DNA of 5,324 bases from assembly GCA_934098665.1 (NCBI GenBank), contig CAKOOO010000030.1, positions 1-5,324 on the forward strand, in the 5' to 3' direction. The first letter of the stretch is position 1; every line of letters starts with the position of its first letter. This stretch comes from an uncultured Bacilli bacterium (GTDB taxonomy: Bacteria > Bacillota_I > Bacilli_A > RF39 > UBA660). This document shows, one piece after another, positions 4,919-5,324 of this stretch. Position numbers and translations under genes: made by a program. The notes beneath the pieces were generated by a model, which did no database searches, was not told the origin of the DNA, and saw only the letters and a list, made by a program, of their open reading frames with translations.

Positions 4919-5324
4919 GATTTTTATATATTTTAACGAGTCTAATCATAATTTTTTCTTCATCTAATTTTATTTGATTTGTGGCAATTAATGTTGCAAG
5001 ACCATTTGAATAAAGCCACATATGTAAAAACAATTCTTTTGCTTCATCAAATGAAAAACCGTGTTTATTTACAAGATTAATAATTGTAGACTGATTCCAT
5101 TTTTCATCAAATACATCTTCGATTTTTTTCCACTTAAGATTATCGGACAAAAACAAACTGATAAATAAATTTTTATAATTATTTGCAAATTCAACAAATG
5201 CAATGCATAAAGTTAATAATGCCTTTTTATTATCTACTTTACTTGAAATAAACTCATCATACTGTCTATTAATTTCTATTAAAACATCTTTTTTTATCTC
5301 ATCCATATTATTATAAATTCGATA
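4908..5324 (-). CDS. TetR-family transcriptional regulator, 5' end outside window
   Basis: The frame is open to the window edge. The first visible residues YRIYNNMDEIKKDVLIEI match the end of a TetR helix-turn-helix domain and the linker helix (family pattern: tyrosine/aromatics, then N/S-K-E-E-L). The ATG at 5306 is therefore internal: it has no Shine-Dalgarno, and starting there would remove the DNA-binding domain. About 35-45 N-terminal residues are missing. The 138 visible residues are mostly helical; the segment MWLYSNGLATLIATNQI followed by DEEKI resembles the ligand-binding C-terminal domain of TetR proteins that carry a W..HGlA-like motif. TetR proteins are dimeric repressors released by small ligands. 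The ligand here is unknown. The next gene, 35 bases downstream on the same strand, encodes an exported thioredoxin-like protein, a plausible target. The stop is TAA. Confidence 0.75.
   Translation of the reverse strand, partial: YRIYNNMDEIKKDVLIEINRQYDEFISSKVDNKKALLTLCIAFVEFANNYKNLFISLFLSDNLKWKKIEDVFDEKWNQSTIINLVNKHGFSFDEAKELFLHMWLYSNGLATLIATNQIKLDEEKIMIRLVKIYKNLVK

Noticed and set aside
5304..5306. ATG at 5306 as the start of the TetR-family gene
   Set aside because: No ribosome binding site, and the frame continues upstream with residues typical of the TetR DNA-binding domain end, so the gene extends beyond the window.
1..5324. Mycoplasma-type code (TGA read as Trp), suggested by extreme AT content and by none of the six stop codons seen being TGA
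   Set aside because: Tryptophans that I checked are TGG and all genes are full length without reading TGA. Six stops are too few to read anything into the absence of TGA.

Overview
This is a very AT-rich chromosomal segment (lysine codons mostly AAA, long A/T runs, strong AGGAGG ribosome binding sites, short hairpin-plus-U-tract terminators). It fits a low-GC Firmicute: a member of Bacilli close to the Erysipelotrichales/RF39/Mollicutes side is my best guess, made from protein style only. All readable tryptophans I checked are TGG and every frame is intact under the standard code, so there is no sign of the Mycoplasma code.

Left part (1-1640, minus strand): a ribosomal protein locus in the order rplK (L11), rplA (L1), rplJ (L10; only the first nine codons are in the window). 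rplK has its own promoter and a structured leader that resembles an L1 binding site. Between rplA and rplJ lies a recognisable L10 leader, a transcription attenuator, and a full-consensus internal promoter that overlaps the end of rplA. The cluster therefore appears to be two autoregulated units: rplK-rplA, probably controlled by L1, and rplJ(-rplL), controlled by L10. L11 is unusual in carrying an acidic Ala/Glu-rich tail of about 57 residues that seems partly built by a 63-bp duplication.

Middle (1640-4317, plus strand): divergent from rplK is a MurE-type Mur ligase with an atypical substrate motif (DDSG instead of DNPR/DNPA). It has no Shine-Dalgarno site, and its best promoter would start the transcript at the ATG itself. 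Its terminator overlaps the promoter of the next gene. That gene encodes a membrane-anchored protein with two Ig-like domains and an unrecognised C-terminal domain.

Right part (4319-5324, minus strand): a convergent pair made of a TetR-family regulator (N-terminal DNA-binding part mostly outside the window) and, 35 bases downstream, an exported, membrane-anchored thioredoxin-fold protein with a CPHC active site. Two terminators separate it from the plus-strand genes. The Ig-like protein has four extracytoplasmic cysteines, so it is a conceivable client of the neighbouring oxidoreductase, but that is inference only.

I see no mobile element, CRISPR array, tRNA or rRNA, and no gene-free stretch longer than about 160 bases. 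The most informative material is regulatory: the L10 attenuator, the L1-like leader and the very short or absent 5' leaders of the other genes. I do not see a clearly new multi-gene system.
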